Below, one piece after another: positions 6,592 through 7,704 of a DNA stretch of 7,704 bases. The number at the start of each line of letters is the position of its first letter. The first letter of the stretch is position 1. Both the position numbers and the translations under genes were made by a program. The DNA lies in contig CAAGGN010000233.1 of assembly GCA_900769375.1 (NCBI GenBank), positions 1 through 7,704 on the forward strand, read 5' to 3'. The notes below the pieces were generated by a model. The model was not told where the DNA came from. It did not search any database and worked only from the letters and a program-made list of their open reading frames with translations. The DNA is from Clostridia bacterium. GTDB taxonomy: Bacteria; Bacillota; Clostridia; Oscillospirales; Acutalibacteraceae.

Positions 6592-6597
6592 AGCTTT

Positions 6598-7704
6598 CTA
6601 TCCTTCAAATTTATTTATTACGGCGCCCTTATCTGCCGAGCTTACTTGAGCGGCATAACGGGCTAATGCGCCCTTAATTCCGCTTTTGCGCTTGATTTCG
6701 GTTTCGGCTTTACGGGCATTAAGTTCCTCATCTGAAATCTTAAGCTCGATACTGTATTCGGGGATATTTATAGAGATTATATCCCCATCCTTAACATAGG
6801 CGATAGTTCCGCCGCTTACAGCTTCGGGAGATACGTGACCTATGGATGCGCCACGGGTTGCGCCCGAAAATCTACCGTCGGTAATAAGGGCAACATCCTT
6901 ATCAAGTCCCATTCCTGCAATAGCGGAAGTGGGGTTAAGCATCTCTCTCATACCGGGGCCGCCTGCGGGACCTTCGTAACGGATAACAACCACGTCACCC
7001 TTTACGATTTTACCGCTATAAATAGCTTCAATTGCCTCTTCTTCACTGTCGAAAACCTTGGCAGGTCCCGAATGAACGAGCATTTCGGGGGCAACTGCGC
7101 TACGCTTTACAACGCATCCATCGGGGGCTAAATTACCGCGAAGCACCGCGATACCGCCCGTTTTTGAATAGGGGTTATCTACAGTGCGGATAACTTCGGT
7201 ATCCTTATTAACGGCAGATTCAATATTTTCTCCTAATGTTTTACCTGTGCAGGTTAAAACAGAGGTATCTAAAAGACCGAGTTTAGTAAGTTCTTTGAGT
7301 ACGGCATAAACACCGCCTGCTTCGTTAAGGTCTTCCATATATGTATGACCTGCGGGCGCAAGGTGGCAAAGATTAGGGGTTTTTTCACTGATTTCGTTTG
7401 CCATAGTAAGATTAAACTCAACTCCGCACTCATTGGCTATTGCGGGAAGATGAAGCATACTATTGGTAGAACAACCGAGAGCCATATCCGCAGTAAGAGC
7501 ATTCTTGATTGCGGAGGCAGTCATTATATCGCGAGGGCGGATATTCTTTTCTACAAGCTCCATAATCTGCATACCCGCATGCTTTGCAAGTTCAATTCTT
7601 GCAGAATATACTGCAGGAATAGTGCCGTTGCCACGAAGTCCCATGCCCAATACTTCGGTCAAGCAGTTCATTGAATTGGCGGTATACATACCCGAGCAAG
7701 AGCC
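6598..7704 (-). CDS. ilvD: Dihydroxyacid dehydratase, C-terminal two thirds (5' end outside window)
   Basis: IlvD dehydrates 2,3-dihydroxyisovalerate and 2,3-dihydroxy-3-methylvalerate to the 2-oxoacid precursors of valine/leucine and isoleucine, using an iron-sulfur cluster and Mg2+ in the cytoplasm. 368 codons plus a TAG stop are visible; the family is about 550-560 residues, so roughly 185-190 N-terminal residues lie beyond 7704. The frame is open to the window edge and enters as GSCSGMYTANSMNCLTE, the family's C-x-G-M-x-T-A-N segment with a conserved cluster-ligand cysteine. The ATG at 7689 is the internal methionine of this motif, not a start. Further signatures are LGCSTNSMLHLPAIANE, EGPAGGPGMREM, and TDGRFSGATRGASIGHVSPEA near the C-terminus with the conserved catalytic serine of GRFSGATRG (about 6850-6876). 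Sugar-acid dehydratases (Edd and relatives) are homologous, but these motifs and the operon fit IlvD. The stop is 6 bases before the ATPase start. Confidence 0.96.
   Translation of the reverse strand, partial: GSCSGMYTANSMNCLTEVLGMGLRGNGTIPAVYSARIELAKHAGMQIMELVEKNIRPRDIMTASAIKNALTADMALGCSTNSMLHLPAIANECGVEFNLTMANEISEKTPNLCHLAPAGHTYMEDLNEAGGVYAVLKELTKLGLLDTSVLTCTGKTLGENIESAVNKDTEVIRTVDNPYSKTGGIAVLRGNLAPDGCVVKRSAVAPEMLVHSGPAKVFDSEEEAIEAIYSGKIVKGDVVVIRYEGPAGGPGMREMLNPTSAIAGMGLDKDVALITDGRFSGATRGASIGHVSPEAVSGGTIAYVKDGDIISINIPEYSIELKISDEELNARKAETEIKRKSGIKGALARYAAQVSSADKGAVINKFEG
6601..6606 (-). promoter_or_regulatory. ATPase gene ribosome binding site at the ilvD 3' end
   Basis: The minus strand reads GAAGGA within the last ilvD codons, followed by the ilvD TAG and then the ATG at 6591, a spacing of 9 bases. 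It supports the assigned start and co-expression with ilvD. Confidence 0.6.

Noticed and set aside
7687..7689. ATG as a possible ilvD start
   Set aside because: It is the internal methionine of the conserved CSGMYTAN motif, normally near residue 190. The frame continues open upstream to the window edge as Gly-Ser-Cys-Ser-Gly, so the gene is truncated by the window and not short.
1..7704. CRISPR arrays, tRNA/rRNA genes, insertion sequences, direct repeats, riboswitches, terminators
   Set aside because: By eye I saw no regularly spaced repeats, no cloverleaf candidates and no hairpin followed by a T-run at any junction. The window is almost wholly coding, leaving no space for such elements.

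Overview
The window is one stretch of a branched-chain amino acid (isoleucine/valine/leucine) biosynthesis operon. Every gene I can support lies on the minus strand, so transcription runs from position 7704 down to position 1. In transcription order the genes are ilvD (5' end outside the window), a DUF815-type AAA+ ATPase, ilvA (single ACT domain threonine dehydratase), ridA, leuA (long type-2 form), leuC, leuD and leuB (cut off by the contig end). Gaps between genes range from a 1-base overlap to 15 bases. There is no gene-free stretch, no internal terminator and no obvious internal promoter, so a single polycistronic mRNA is the simplest reading.

The genes form a coherent pathway. IlvA makes 2-oxobutyrate from threonine through a reactive enamine/imine that RidA clears. 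IlvD makes the 2-oxoacids 3-methyl-2-oxovalerate and 2-oxoisovalerate. LeuA condenses 2-oxoisovalerate with acetyl-CoA, LeuCD isomerises the product, and LeuB oxidises it towards leucine. The acetohydroxyacid synthase and ketol-acid reductoisomerase genes (ilvB/N, ilvC) and the transaminase (ilvE) are not in the window. Any leader or attenuator would lie upstream of ilvD, beyond position 7704. The outlier is the AAA+ ATPase of unassigned function between ilvD and ilvA.

The organism looks like a low-to-mid GC anaerobic member of the Bacillota, probably Clostridia (an inference). The support is strong AGGAG-type Shine-Dalgarno sites in front of almost every gene, TAA/TAG stops, a TTG start, the short archaeal/clostridial type LeuC and LeuD (420 and 161 residues) and the single-ACT form of IlvA. 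I cannot name a species.

Bases 1-19 are not genomic. They match the 3' end of the Illumina TruSeq read-2 adapter, which marks position 1 as the end of an assembled contig with untrimmed adapter. The leuB reading frame should be read only from about base 20 upward.
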